Positions 1 to 6,713 of a DNA stretch of 17,255 nucleotides are shown here, piece after piece. Source of the DNA: DATLFI01 sp035524895 (GTDB lineage Bacteria > Acidobacteriota > Thermoanaerobaculia > Multivoradales > Multivoraceae); NCBI GenBank assembly GCA_035524895.1, contig DATLFI010000094.1, forward strand, positions 1 through 17,255, written 5' to 3'. Every line of letters begins with the position of its first letter. Position 1 is the first letter of the stretch. A program made the translations under genes and the position numbers. Under the pieces are notes generated by a model. It had not been told where the DNA came from, searched no databases, and worked only from the letters and a program-made list of their open reading frames with translations.

Positions 1-2
1 TC

Positions 3-2564
3 GAGGTCGGCGCCCTGTTCCGACACGTCGACGACGTAGGTGCGGCGGTGGTCGGCGTCCACGCCGGCAAGCCGGTCTACCTGCGGGACGTGGCCGAGGT
101 GCGCGACGGCGCGCAGGAGCCTTCGCAGTACGTCTGGATCACCTCGGGGGCAGCCGGCGCCCACAAAGAGCTGCCGGCCGGGCTCGACGCTCCGGCAGTC
201 ACCCTGGCGATCGCCAAGAAGCCCGGCACCAACGCGGTCACGCTGGTCGAGGAGCTCGACGACCTGGTCGACCGACTCGCCGGCCCGCTCCTGCCCTCCG
301 GCATCACGGTGACCAAGACCCGCGACTACGGCTTCACCGCGGACGAGAAATCGTCGGAGCTGATGAAGCACCTCGGGCTGGCCACGGTGTCCGTGGTGGT
401 GCTGATGGCGTTCGCCCTCGGCTGGCGCGAGGCGGTGGTGGTGGCGGTCGCGGTGCCGGTCACGCTCGCGCTCACGCTCGCCGCGTCGTACTCGATGGGC
501 TACACGCTCAACCGCGTCACGCTGTTTGCGCTGATCTTCGCGATCGGCATATTGGTCGACGACGCGATCGTGGTGGTGGAGAACATCCACCGCCACTACG
601 GGCTCCGCGAGGCTCCGGCGCGCCTGGCCACCGTGCTCGCCACCGACGAGGTCGGCAACCCCACCATCCTCGCCACCTTCACGGTCATCGGCGCGCTGCT
701 GCCGCTCGCCTTCGTGTCGGGGCTGATGGGGCCCTACATGCAGCCGATTCCGATCAACGCCTCGGCGGCCATGCTGTTCTCTCTGCTGGTGGCGTTCGTG
801 GTGACGCCCTGGCTGACGCTGCGACTGTTCCGGCGCCACGTCGCCGAGCTGCCGGTCGTGCCGCGCGAAGGACCCGCGGTCGAGACTCCGCGGCCTCTCC
901 TCGATCGCGTCTATCGCCGGTTGTTCGGTCCGCTGCTCGCCAGCCGCGCGCGCCGCTGGATCCTGCTCGGCGCGGTGGCGCTCCTGCTCGTGCTGTCGGT
1001 CTCGCTCTTCCCGCTGCGCTGGGCGGTGGTCAAGATGCTGCCGCACGACAACAAGAGCGAGCTCCAGGTCGTCATCGACATGCTGGAAGGCACCACCCTC
1101 GAGGCGACCGCCGCGGCCGCCCGCGAGCTCGCGCTCGCCACGGCGGCGCTGCCCGAGGTCACCGACGTCGAGACCTACGTGGGAACGTCCGCGCCGTTCA
1201 ACTTCAACGGGCTCGTGCGCCACTACTTCCTGCGCTCGGGGCCGGTGGTCGCCGACCTCCAGGTCAACCTGCTGCCCAAGCACGACCGCGACCGGCCCAG
1301 CCACGACTTCGCCCGCGAGCTGCGGCCGCTACTCCGGCCGATCGCGCTGCGCCACGGCGCCAACGTCAAGGTGACCGAGGTGCCGCCGGGCCCGCCGGTG
1401 CTGTCGACACTGGTCGCCGAGGTCTACGCGCCGACGCTCGAACAGCGCGTCGAGATCGCGCGCCAGGTGCGTGAGATCTTCGAGGCCACGCCCGAAGTCG
1501 TCGACGTCGACTGGTACGTCGAGGAGCCTGGACCGCGCCTCCTGCTCCACGTCGACCGGGAGAAGGCGGCGCGCGCCGGCATCTCGCCCGAGCAGGTCGC
1601 GCGCACGCTGCGGGTCGCGCTCGCCGGTGACTCGCCCGCGCGCCTCCACGACGAGCGGGCTCGCGAGTCGGTGCCGGTCCTGATGCGGCTCGCGCGCGCC
1701 GACCGTTCGAGCGCGGCCGACCTGCTCGGCATCGAGGTCCACGACCGCGCCGGACACCCGGTGCCGCTCGGCGAGCTGGTGCGGCCCGAGGAGACGGCGC
1801 GCGAGCGCTTCGTCTACCACAAGAACCTGTGGCCGGTGACCTACGTGCTGGGCGAGGTGGCGGGCACCGCCGAGTCGCCGGTCTACGCGATGCTCGACAT
1901 GGGTGAGCCGCTGGCGTCCGTACGGGATACCGCCGGGCGCGAGGTGGCGGTGCGCTTCACCGGCAACCCGGAGGACCCGGTCACGCCGATGGTGCGGTGG
2001 GACGGCGAGTGGCAGATCACCTACGAGGTCTTTCGCGACATGGGCATCGCGTTCGCGGTCGTCCTGGTGCTGATCTACCTCCTCGTGGTGGGCTGGTTCC
2101 GCTCGTTCGTGACCCCGCTCGTGATCATGGCGCCGATCCCCTTGACCCTGATCGGGATCGTCCCGGCCCACGCGCTCTTCGGGGTCTTCTTCACGGCCAC
2201 CTCGATGATCGGCGCGATCGCCCTCGCGGGCATCATCGTGCGCAACTCGATCCTGCTGGTCGACTTCGTCAACCTCGAGCTCGCCCGCGGCGCGACGCCG
2301 GAGGAGGCGGTGACCCGCGCCGCCACGGTGCGTTTCCGGCCGATCGCGCTCACCGCCGCGGCGCTCGTGGTCGGCGGCTCCGTGATCCTGCTCGACCCGA
2401 TCTTCCAAGGTCTGGCCGTGGCGCTGATCTCCGGGGTCGTCGTCTCGACCGGGCTCACGCTGGTCGTGATCCCGCTGCTCTACTACATGTACGTGACCAC
2501 CGCCGGCGCCGGCACGATCGTGCGGCGCGGCGGGTCAACGGAAGCGCAAGGAGACCCGTCATGA
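3..2564 (+). CDS. RND-family efflux permease (5' partial)
   Basis: Inner-membrane proton-driven efflux pump subunit of the AcrB/HAE-type RND superfamily, normally working with a periplasmic adaptor and an outer-membrane channel. The frame is open to the left edge; 853 residues are visible, so roughly 200 N-terminal residues of a usual 1040-1090 are missing. The visible part starts in the first porter domain (PVYLRDVAEV). The first membrane block follows, with the TM4 signature GILVDDAIVVVENI, whose paired aspartates carry the proton relay in AcrB. Next come the second porter/docking loop and the second membrane block, with VRNSILLVDF where AcrB has its TM10 lysine; arginine replaces that lysine here. 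The protein ends soon after the last helix. Its TGA (2562-2564) overlaps the next ATG. Substrate cannot be read from sequence; the neighbours suggest a metal, thiol or sulfur-stress context (inference). Confidence 0.93.
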   Translation, partial: EVGALFRHVDDVGAAVVGVHAGKPVYLRDVAEVRDGAQEPSQYVWITSGAAGAHKELPAGLDAPAVTLAIAKKPGTNAVTLVEELDDLVDRLAGPLLPSGITVTKTRDYGFTADEKSSELMKHLGLATVSVVVLMAFALGWREAVVVAVAVPVTLALTLAASYSMGYTLNRVTLFALIFAIGILVDDAIVVVENIHRHYGLREAPARLATVLATDEVGNPTILATFTVIGALLPLAFVSGLMGPYMQPIPINASAAMLFSLLVAFVVTPWLTLRLFRRHVAELPVVPREGPAVETPRPLLDRVYRRLFGPLLASRARRWILLGAVALLLVLSVSLFPLRWAVVKMLPHDNKSELQVVIDMLEGTTLEATAAAARELALATAALPEVTDVETYVGTSAPFNFNGLVRHYFLRSGPVVADLQVNLLPKHDRDRPSHDFARELRPLLRPIALRHGANVKVTEVPPGPPVLSTLVAEVYAPTLEQRVEIARQVREIFEATPEVVDVDWYVEEPGPRLLLHVDREKAARAGISPEQVARTLRVALAGDSPARLHDERARESVPVLMRLARADRSSAADLLGIEVHDRAGHPVPLGELVRPEETARERFVYHKNLWPVTYVLGEVAGTAESPVYAMLDMGEPLASVRDTAGREVAVRFTGNPEDPVTPMVRWDGEWQITYEVFRDMGIAFAVVLVLIYLLVVGWFRSFVTPLVIMAPIPLTLIGIVPAHALFGVFFTATSMIGAIALAGIIVRNSILLVDFVNLELARGATPEEAVTRAATVRFRPIALTAAALVVGGSVILLDPIFQGLAVALISGVVVSTGLTLVVIPLLYYMYVTTAGAGTIVRRGGSTEAQGDPS
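2548..2553 (+). promoter_or_regulatory. Ribosome binding site for DUF2892 gene
   Basis: AAGGAG lies 7 nt before the ATG at 2561, inside the last codons of the RND gene. It fixes the start of the small downstream gene and, with the ATGA overlap, indicates translational coupling. Confidence 0.75.
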
Positions 2565-2752
2565 AACTCGGCGTCGAGGAAGCCCTGCGGGCTATCGCCG
2601 GCACGTTCGTGATCCTCTCGGTGGCCCTGGGCTGGCTGGTACACCCGGCCTTCTTCCTGTTCACCGCTTTCGTCGGTCTCAACCTGCTGCAGTCCGCCTT
2701 CACGGGCTGGTGCCCGATGATGACGCTGCTGCGCCGCGCGGGCCTGAGCTGA
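2561..2752 (+). CDS. DUF2892 (YgaP-type) small membrane protein
   Basis: A 63-residue protein whose ATG overlaps the RND stop codon (ATGA). Two hydrophobic helices (about residues 13-30 and 32-50) are joined by a short HPAFF turn and followed by a GWCPMM motif. That matches the DUF2892 family, which usually ends with a G-x-CP motif after the second helix. In YgaP this domain anchors a rhodanese; free-standing copies often lie beside rhodanese, MBL-fold persulfide dioxygenase, DUF302 and ArsR genes. It probably sits in the inner membrane and may handle sulfur species or support the adjacent pump; no catalytic role is established for the stand-alone form. A longer open frame starting upstream at 1997 is just a shadow of the RND gene. 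Confidence 0.85.
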   Translation: MKLGVEEALRAIAGTFVILSVALGWLVHPAFFLFTAFVGLNLLQSAFTGWCPMMTLLRRAGLS

Positions 2753-2760
2753 GCGATGCC

Positions 2761-3177
2761 ATGACAGGACGGCGCAAGCTGCTGCAACGCGTCGCCGAGC
2801 GCCTCAAGGCCCTCGGCGACCCCACCCGTCTCGAGATCCTCCACACGCTCGAAGGGCGCGAGATGTGCGTCGGCGACGTGCTGGCGCGGGTGGGCGGCAG
2901 CCAGGCGAACGTCTCGAAGCACTTGGCGGTGCTCCGCCGGGTCGGTATCGTCGAAGCCCGGCGGGAGGGGCTCCACGTGTTCTACCGCACCACCGACGAG
3001 TCCGTGTTCACGATATGCGTCTGCGTGCGCGACGCGCTCGCTCGCCAGCTCGCTAGCGAGAAGCGTGCGCTAGCGTCCGGACCGCGAGAGGTGCCGCGGA
3101 CTCATGCTCGCGGCCAGGCGAAGAACGTCCGATCCCGGCCGCGCGCGACGCGGTCCAAATTCGGGAGAACGCAATGA
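2761..3177 (+). CDS. ArsR/SmtB-family transcriptional repressor
   Basis: A 138-residue winged-helix regulator. From the ATG at 2761, residues 10-95 form the ArsR fold: LKALGDPTRLEIL, then MCVGDV, then the recognition helix SQANVSKHLAVLRRVGIV and the wing EARREGLHVFYR. Cysteines are C36 (at the position of the arsenic-binding CVC in classical ArsR), C86 and C88 in the last helix (ICVC). These could bind metal or metalloid, or sense thiol or sulfide oxidation, but the spacing is not that of BigR/SqrR, so the inducer is unknown. A basic tail of about 40 residues follows the fold. The 8-nt gap to the DUF2892 gene and the ATGA overlap with the DUF302 gene place it in the efflux operon, presumably as its own regulator. 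An in-frame ATG at 2710 would overlap the DUF2892 gene and adds no family-like residues. Confidence 0.88.
   Translation: MTGRRKLLQRVAERLKALGDPTRLEILHTLEGREMCVGDVLARVGGSQANVSKHLAVLRRVGIVEARREGLHVFYRTTDESVFTICVCVRDALARQLASEKRALASGPREVPRTHARGQAKNVRSRPRATRSKFGRTQ
3049..3075. repeat. Paired CGCTAGCG palindromes inside the arsR 3' region
   Basis: CTCGCTAGCGAG at 3049-3060 is a perfect 12-bp palindrome. Its core CGCTAGCG recurs at 3068-3075, 17 bp further on. They lie about 100 bp before the DUF302 start. This could be an internal operator or simply the codons of two LAS tripeptides. Confidence 0.3.
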
Positions 3178-3572
3178 GAGACACCGGCGTCGCCTTCGAG
3201 GCAACGAGCGACCTACCTTTCGCCGAGGCAGTGGCGCGCTGCCGGAGCGAGCTCGCGCGTGAGGGCTTCGGCGTCCTCACCGAGATCGACCTGCAAGCGA
3301 AGCTAAAGGAGAAGCTCGGAGTCGAGCTCGAGCCCAACGTGATCCTGGGCGCCTGTCATCCGCCCTCGGCGCTGCGCGCCATACGCGCAGTGCCCGCAGT
3401 CTCCGTGTTGCTGCCCTGCAACGTGTGTGTTGCGGTCGAGCGAGGACGTACCGTGGTGCGGGCGATGAACCCCAAAGCGGCGATGAGCCTGCTCGACGAC
3501 CCGGAGATCGCGAAGGTGGCCGAAGAGGTGGGCGCCGCGCTGGCCCGCGTCGTCGAACGCGCGAGCCACTGA
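3174..3572 (+). CDS. DUF302 domain protein
   Basis: A 132-residue protein consisting of one DUF302 domain. Diagnostic segments are the N-terminal helix (FAEAVARCRSELAREGFGVL), E-I-D-L-Q-A-K-L-K-E-K-L, NVILGACHPPSALRAI, SVLLPCNVCV and the C-terminal AMNPKAAMSLL with a trailing helix. Cysteines fall in GACHPP and PCNVC. The fold binds small ligands or heme-like groups in some relatives, but no general function is established. The ATG at 3174 overlaps the ArsR stop (ATGA), and GGGAGA lies about 5 nt upstream. Co-occurrence with DUF2892, ArsR and an efflux pump is a recurring arrangement associated with sulfur or oxidative stress in other bacteria; the role here is inferred. Confidence 0.88.
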   Translation: MRDTGVAFEATSDLPFAEAVARCRSELAREGFGVLTEIDLQAKLKEKLGVELEPNVILGACHPPSALRAIRAVPAVSVLLPCNVCVAVERGRTVVRAMNPKAAMSLLDDPEIAKVAEEVGAALARVVERASH

Positions 3573-3588
3573 GCACGGAGCCCGCGAG

Positions 3589-4483
3589 ATGCATGGCGCT
3601 ACGGAACGTGAGACCGGTCGAAACACGGCCGGGGCGGAGCTCAACCGGCAGATTTCGCTGCGCTTCGACGAGGTGGCACGGCTGCTCGCCGAGCAGGGGG
3701 CGAGCCACTTCCGCGTGCAGGCGTGGCAACGCGCCGCGAGCATGCTCGACCAGCTCGCGGAGCCCGTCGATGCGATCCTCGCGCGGCGGGGCATCGCCGG
3801 CCTGCGTGATCTTCCAGCGATCGGTGACACGATCTCACGCGCCATCCGCGACCTCGTCGCCAACGGACGCCTGCCGATGCTGGACCGCCTGCGCGGCGAG
3901 GCCGACCCGGAGGCGCTCCTGCGCACGGTCCCCGGCATCGGGGCGGTGACGGCCGCGCGTCTCTACCACGACCTCGGCATCGCTACGCTCGAAGACCTCG
4001 AGGCTGCGGCCCACGACGGGCGCCTGGCCACCCTCGGGGGACTGGGGCCGAAGCGGCTGGCCGGCATTCGCGACTCGCTCGCGACAAGGCTCCAGCGCGC
4101 CCGTCCACGGCTCACCACCGGTGACGGCCTCGACCCGCCGGTCGACGAGCTCCTGGACGTCGATCGCGAGTACCGCGAGCGGGCCGGCGGCGGCGAGCTG
4201 GCCCGCATCGCGCCCCGGCGGTTCAACCCCGACCGGAAGCCGTGGCTGCCGATTCTCCACACGACACGCGGCGATCGCCACTACACAGCGTTCTTCTCCA
4301 ACACCGCTCGGGCGCACCGCCGACTGGGTCGTGCGGTACTCCGACGGCGATGGGCATCGCGGCGCCGAACGCCAGTACACCGTAGTCACGGCGCGCGAGG
4401 GAGCACTGGCCGGTCGCCGCGTGGTGCGCGGGAGAGAGACAGAGGTGGCGGCCCGCGACGCCCCGCCGACTGCCGGCGAATAG
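3589..4483 (+). pseudogene. PolX-like helix-hairpin-helix DNA-binding protein, frameshifted
   Basis: From the ATG at 3589 (GGAG about 8 nt upstream, 16 nt after the DUF302 stop), residues 1-200 resemble the N-terminal DNA-binding part of family X polymerases. There is a helical 8-kDa-like region, then hairpins LPAIGDTIS (from residue 75), VPGIGAVTA (114-122) and LGGLGPKRL. No nucleotidyltransferase or PHP domain follows. A small C-terminal domain begins RGDRHYTAFFSNTARAH in the first frame, then continues in the +1 frame as LGRTADWVVRYSDGDGH, a VVTAREG stretch and RRVVRGRE, up to the TAG at 4481-4483. As I recall the family, both pieces belong to one domain, so the gene has lost frame around 4307-4317. 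If read without correction, the first frame runs on to 4725 as low-complexity Arg-rich sequence antisense to the flotillin gene. Either a true pseudogene or a sequence/assembly error; the intact product would be about 302 aa. Confidence 0.78.
4307..4317 (+). repeat. Collapsed 11-bp direct repeat at the frameshift
   Basis: CTCGGGCGCAC encodes part of T-A-R-A-H in the upstream frame and L-G-R-T in the downstream frame. In the family the two peptides are consecutive, separated by one residue. The simplest ancestor has two copies of this 11-mer 14 bp apart, with one copy and the 3-nt spacer deleted. Confidence 0.6.
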
Positions 4484-4546
4484 GGTGCCAGCCGCACGGG
4501 CCGGCGGCGGATCAGGCGGGCGCTCAGCCGGGACGATTCCCCGTAG

Positions 4547-6025
4547 CTACTCGCGAGGCCGGCGCGCCGCGCTGTCGGGCTCGGTGCGGGGCGGTGGCTC
4601 GCCTGGTGCTTGCCGCGATCTCGCTTCGCTCTCGCCGGTCTTCGGACGCTCCGACCGCTGCGCGGCGCCCTCGCCCTCGCCCTCGCCGACACGCTCCATC
4701 CGCCCGAGGTACTCCGGCAGCTTGATGCCGACGTTGCGGGTCAGCTCGTGCAGCGGCGGCAGCGCGCCGACGAGACCCGAGACGAAGTCGGCGGTGGCGT
4801 TGCGGCCATCTGATCCGTTGCGGCCGCCCTCCCACACCGTGACCTTGTCGATCTTGAGGTTGGAGATCGCCTTGACCTGCTCCTCGACCAGCTTGGGGAG
4901 CTGCTCCGTGACGAGCAGGAGCGAGGCCATCTCGGGCTGCCCGTGCGCGGCCTTGACCATGGCGTCGAAGCCCTCGGCCTTCTTGGTCAGTACCGCGCGC
5001 AGGCCCTCGGCCTCCGCCTCGAGCATGGCGCGCAAGCCGTCGGCGTCGCCCTGCTTGATCCGTCGCGTCTTCTCGGCCTCCGCCTCGGCGAGGGTCTTGA
5101 CCCGCTCGCGCTCGATCTCGGCCGGCACGACGATGTTGGCGTACTGCGTCGCCTGCTCGCGCTTGGCGCGCTGCCTCTCCGACGCCTCTTCCGCGCGGTA
5201 GGCCTCCTCGAGCGCCTGCGCTCCCTTGACCTTCTCGGCGGCGCTCGCGAGGCGCTCCGCCTCTGCCTCCTGCTCGCGACGCAGCGCGCTCGATTGCGCG
5301 ATCTTGATGCCGGAGAGGTTCTCGCCCTCGACCGCGGTCGCCTGCGCCTGGGCGACGCGGATGCGGCGGTCGCGCGCGGCGTCGGCGGCGCCGATCTCGC
5401 CGTCGCGCTCCTGCTGCGACACCTTGACCTTGGCCTCGTTGATGGCGCGCGCCGCGGCCTCCTTGCCGAGCGCGTCGATGTAGCCGGACTCGTCGGTGAT
5501 GTCCTGGATGTTGACGTTGATCAGCCGCAGACCGACCTTCTTGAGCTCGACCTCGACGCCGGTGTAGATATTCTCGATCAGCTTGTCGCGGTCGGCGTTG
5601 ATCTCCTCGATCGGCATGGTCGCGAGCGTCACGCGCATCTGGCCGAAGATGATGTCGCGCGCGAGCTCGGCGACGCGCTGCATCGGCATCCCGAGCAGCC
5701 GCTCCGCGGCGTTTTCCATCACGCCCGGCTCGGTGGAAATGCCGATGGTGAAGCTCGAGGGGCAGTTGACGCGGATGTTCTGCTTCGAGAGCGCACCCTC
5801 GAGCTTGATGTCGATGGTGACCGGCTGCAGGTCCAGGAATTCGTACCCCTGGAAAACAGGCACGATGAACGCGGCGCCGCCGTGGTAGCAGCGAGCCGAG
5901 CCCTTGCCGCTCACCTTGCCGTAGACCACCAGGATCTTGTCCGATGGGCAGCGCTTGTAGCGGCGCACGATCGCGACCGCCGTCAGCAGAAGCACCAATG
6001 TTCCGAACAGGACTACGTACAGCAT
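4547..6025 (-). CDS. Flotillin (SPFH/band 7 protein)
   Basis: A 492-residue membrane scaffold protein that organises lipid microdomains. The ATG at 6025 is chosen because AAGGAGG (6033-6039) lies 7 nt upstream; an open extension to 6112 adds 29 uncharacteristic residues. Residues 1-18 form an N-terminal membrane helix (LYVVLFGTLVLLLTAVAIV). The SPFH domain covers about 20-210, including NADRDKLIENIYTGVEVELKK and GLRLINVNIQDI. A long Glu/Ala/Lys coiled coil (about 215-390) carries the flotillin EA repeats. A C-terminal region with LLVTEQLPKLVEEQVKAI and VTVWEGG, as in flotillins, is followed by a disordered charged tail. The tail has a GEGEGEG run from a 6-bp repeat. The NfeD-like gene 55 bp upstream is the usual partner (compare YuaF/FloT in Bacillus and YqiJ/YqiK in E. 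coli). Length fits the family. Confidence 0.95.
   Translation of the reverse strand: MLYVVLFGTLVLLLTAVAIVRRYKRCPSDKILVVYGKVSGKGSARCYHGGAAFIVPVFQGYEFLDLQPVTIDIKLEGALSKQNIRVNCPSSFTIGISTEPGVMENAAERLLGMPMQRVAELARDIIFGQMRVTLATMPIEEINADRDKLIENIYTGVEVELKKVGLRLINVNIQDITDESGYIDALGKEAAARAINEAKVKVSQQERDGEIGAADAARDRRIRVAQAQATAVEGENLSGIKIAQSSALRREQEAEAERLASAAEKVKGAQALEEAYRAEEASERQRAKREQATQYANIVVPAEIERERVKTLAEAEAEKTRRIKQGDADGLRAMLEAEAEGLRAVLTKKAEGFDAMVKAAHGQPEMASLLLVTEQLPKLVEEQVKAISNLKIDKVTVWEGGRNGSDGRNATADFVSGLVGALPPLHELTRNVGIKLPEYLGRMERVGEGEGEGAAQRSERPKTGESEARSRQAPGEPPPRTEPDSAARRPRE
4667..4687. repeat. Hexanucleotide repeat CCCTCG
   Basis: About 3.5 copies of CCCTCG encode the GEGEGEG run in the flotillin tail. 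Slippage would change length in whole codon pairs and keep the frame. Confidence 0.6.
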
Positions 6026-6032
6026 TTCTCGG

Positions 6033-6039
6033 CCTCCTT
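6033..6039 (-). promoter_or_regulatory. Strong ribosome binding site for flotillin
   Basis: AAGGAGG read on the minus strand, 7 nt before the ATG at 6025. It decides the flotillin start against the longer open frame. Confidence 0.85.
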
Positions 6040-6080
6040 CCGATCGCGGCGCTCCACCGGCGACCAACGCGGACTTCGCA

Positions 6081-6635
6081 TCATTCCGGTTCCACCAACA
6101 GCGTGGTGGCATCGACCAGGTCGACTACCTTCACGCGCGACTGCGGCGGCAGCGTGCGGTCGGCCTTGGTCATGGCCTCGACCACGCGCAGGCGCCCCTG
6201 CACCAGCACCTCGACCTGGCCGGCCTTCTCCATGCGTGGCGCGATCGGCAGGTAGACCTTGGCATGGCTGCCGACCGCGTTGCGGTAGTCGACGTTGCCG
6301 CTCTGCTCCAGCCCGTAGAGCAGGCGCATGAGGAACGCCACCGCGAGCATGAAGGCGCCACCGACGCCGAGCCCCGCGGCGGTCGCCACCGGAACGGAGT
6401 AACCAGCCTGCAACGCGGCGACGCCGGTCCACCCGAATCCCACGAAGAACGCCGTGATGGCCCGCAGCGACAGTACCGGCAGCTCGCCCGCGCCGTCGAT
6501 GGCGTCGTGGCCGTCGCCGCCGTCGTGCCCGAGGAACAGCATCACGAGCTGCACCACGAGCGCCAGGCCAGACCCGAGGCCGATGGCGTAGAAGATCCGG
6601 AGTGAGGTATCGAGGGTGCCCCACCAGGCGTCCAA
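6081..6635 (-). CDS. NfeD-like / OB-fold membrane protein, flotillin partner
   Basis: A 184-residue membrane protein. Residues about 12-36 (IFYAIGLGSGLALVVQLVML), 56-77 (AITAFFVGFGWTGVAAL) and 82-109 (a glycine-rich helix ending in FLMRLLYGL) are membrane helices. The last 65 residues are a soluble beta-rich domain (VGSHAKVYLPIAP, GQVEVLVQGRLRVVEAM, SRVKVVDLVDATTLLVEP) typical of the OB-fold of NfeD/YuaF/YqiJ proteins. These proteins pair with flotillins in membrane microdomains. The start is TTG at 6633-6635, supported by AAAGGAG at 6644-6650. The gene lies 78 nt downstream of the helicase and 55 nt upstream of the flotillin, likely as part of one transcript. It lacks the N-terminal ClpP-like protease domain found in long NfeD proteins. 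Confidence 0.9.
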   Translation of the reverse strand: MDAWWGTLDTSLRIFYAIGLGSGLALVVQLVMLFLGHDGGDGHDAIDGAGELPVLSLRAITAFFVGFGWTGVAALQAGYSVPVATAAGLGVGGAFMLAVAFLMRLLYGLEQSGNVDYRNAVGSHAKVYLPIAPRMEKAGQVEVLVQGRLRVVEAMTKADRTLPPQSRVKVVDLVDATTLLVEPE

Positions 6636-6643
6636 GAGCGCGG

Positions 6644-6650
6644 CTCCTTT
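6644..6650 (-). promoter_or_regulatory. Ribosome binding site deciding a TTG start
   Basis: AAAGGAG on the minus strand, 8 nt before TTG at 6633-6635. No ATG or GTG is equally well placed, so the NfeD-like protein very probably uses TTG. Confidence 0.75.
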
Positions 6651-6713
6651 GCGGTAGCGGTCGAGCCAGTCTACCGCGCGCCTCGGATCAGGCCAGGACG
6701 CGCCGGTCGCGGC

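Noticed and set aside
1329..2408. 359-codon minus-strand frame opposite the RND gene
   Set aside because: Composed mainly of Arg, Asp, His and Glu without motifs; a shadow of the RND permease.
4484..4725. Continuation of the helix-hairpin-helix protein in its first frame
   Set aside because: After the frameshift the sequence becomes Arg/Pro-rich and overlaps the flotillin 3' end; family homology continues in the other frame.
4943..6331. 462-codon plus-strand frame opposite flotillin
   Set aside because: Leu/Asp/Arg-rich shadow of the flotillin coiled coil; the minus strand carries the conserved protein.
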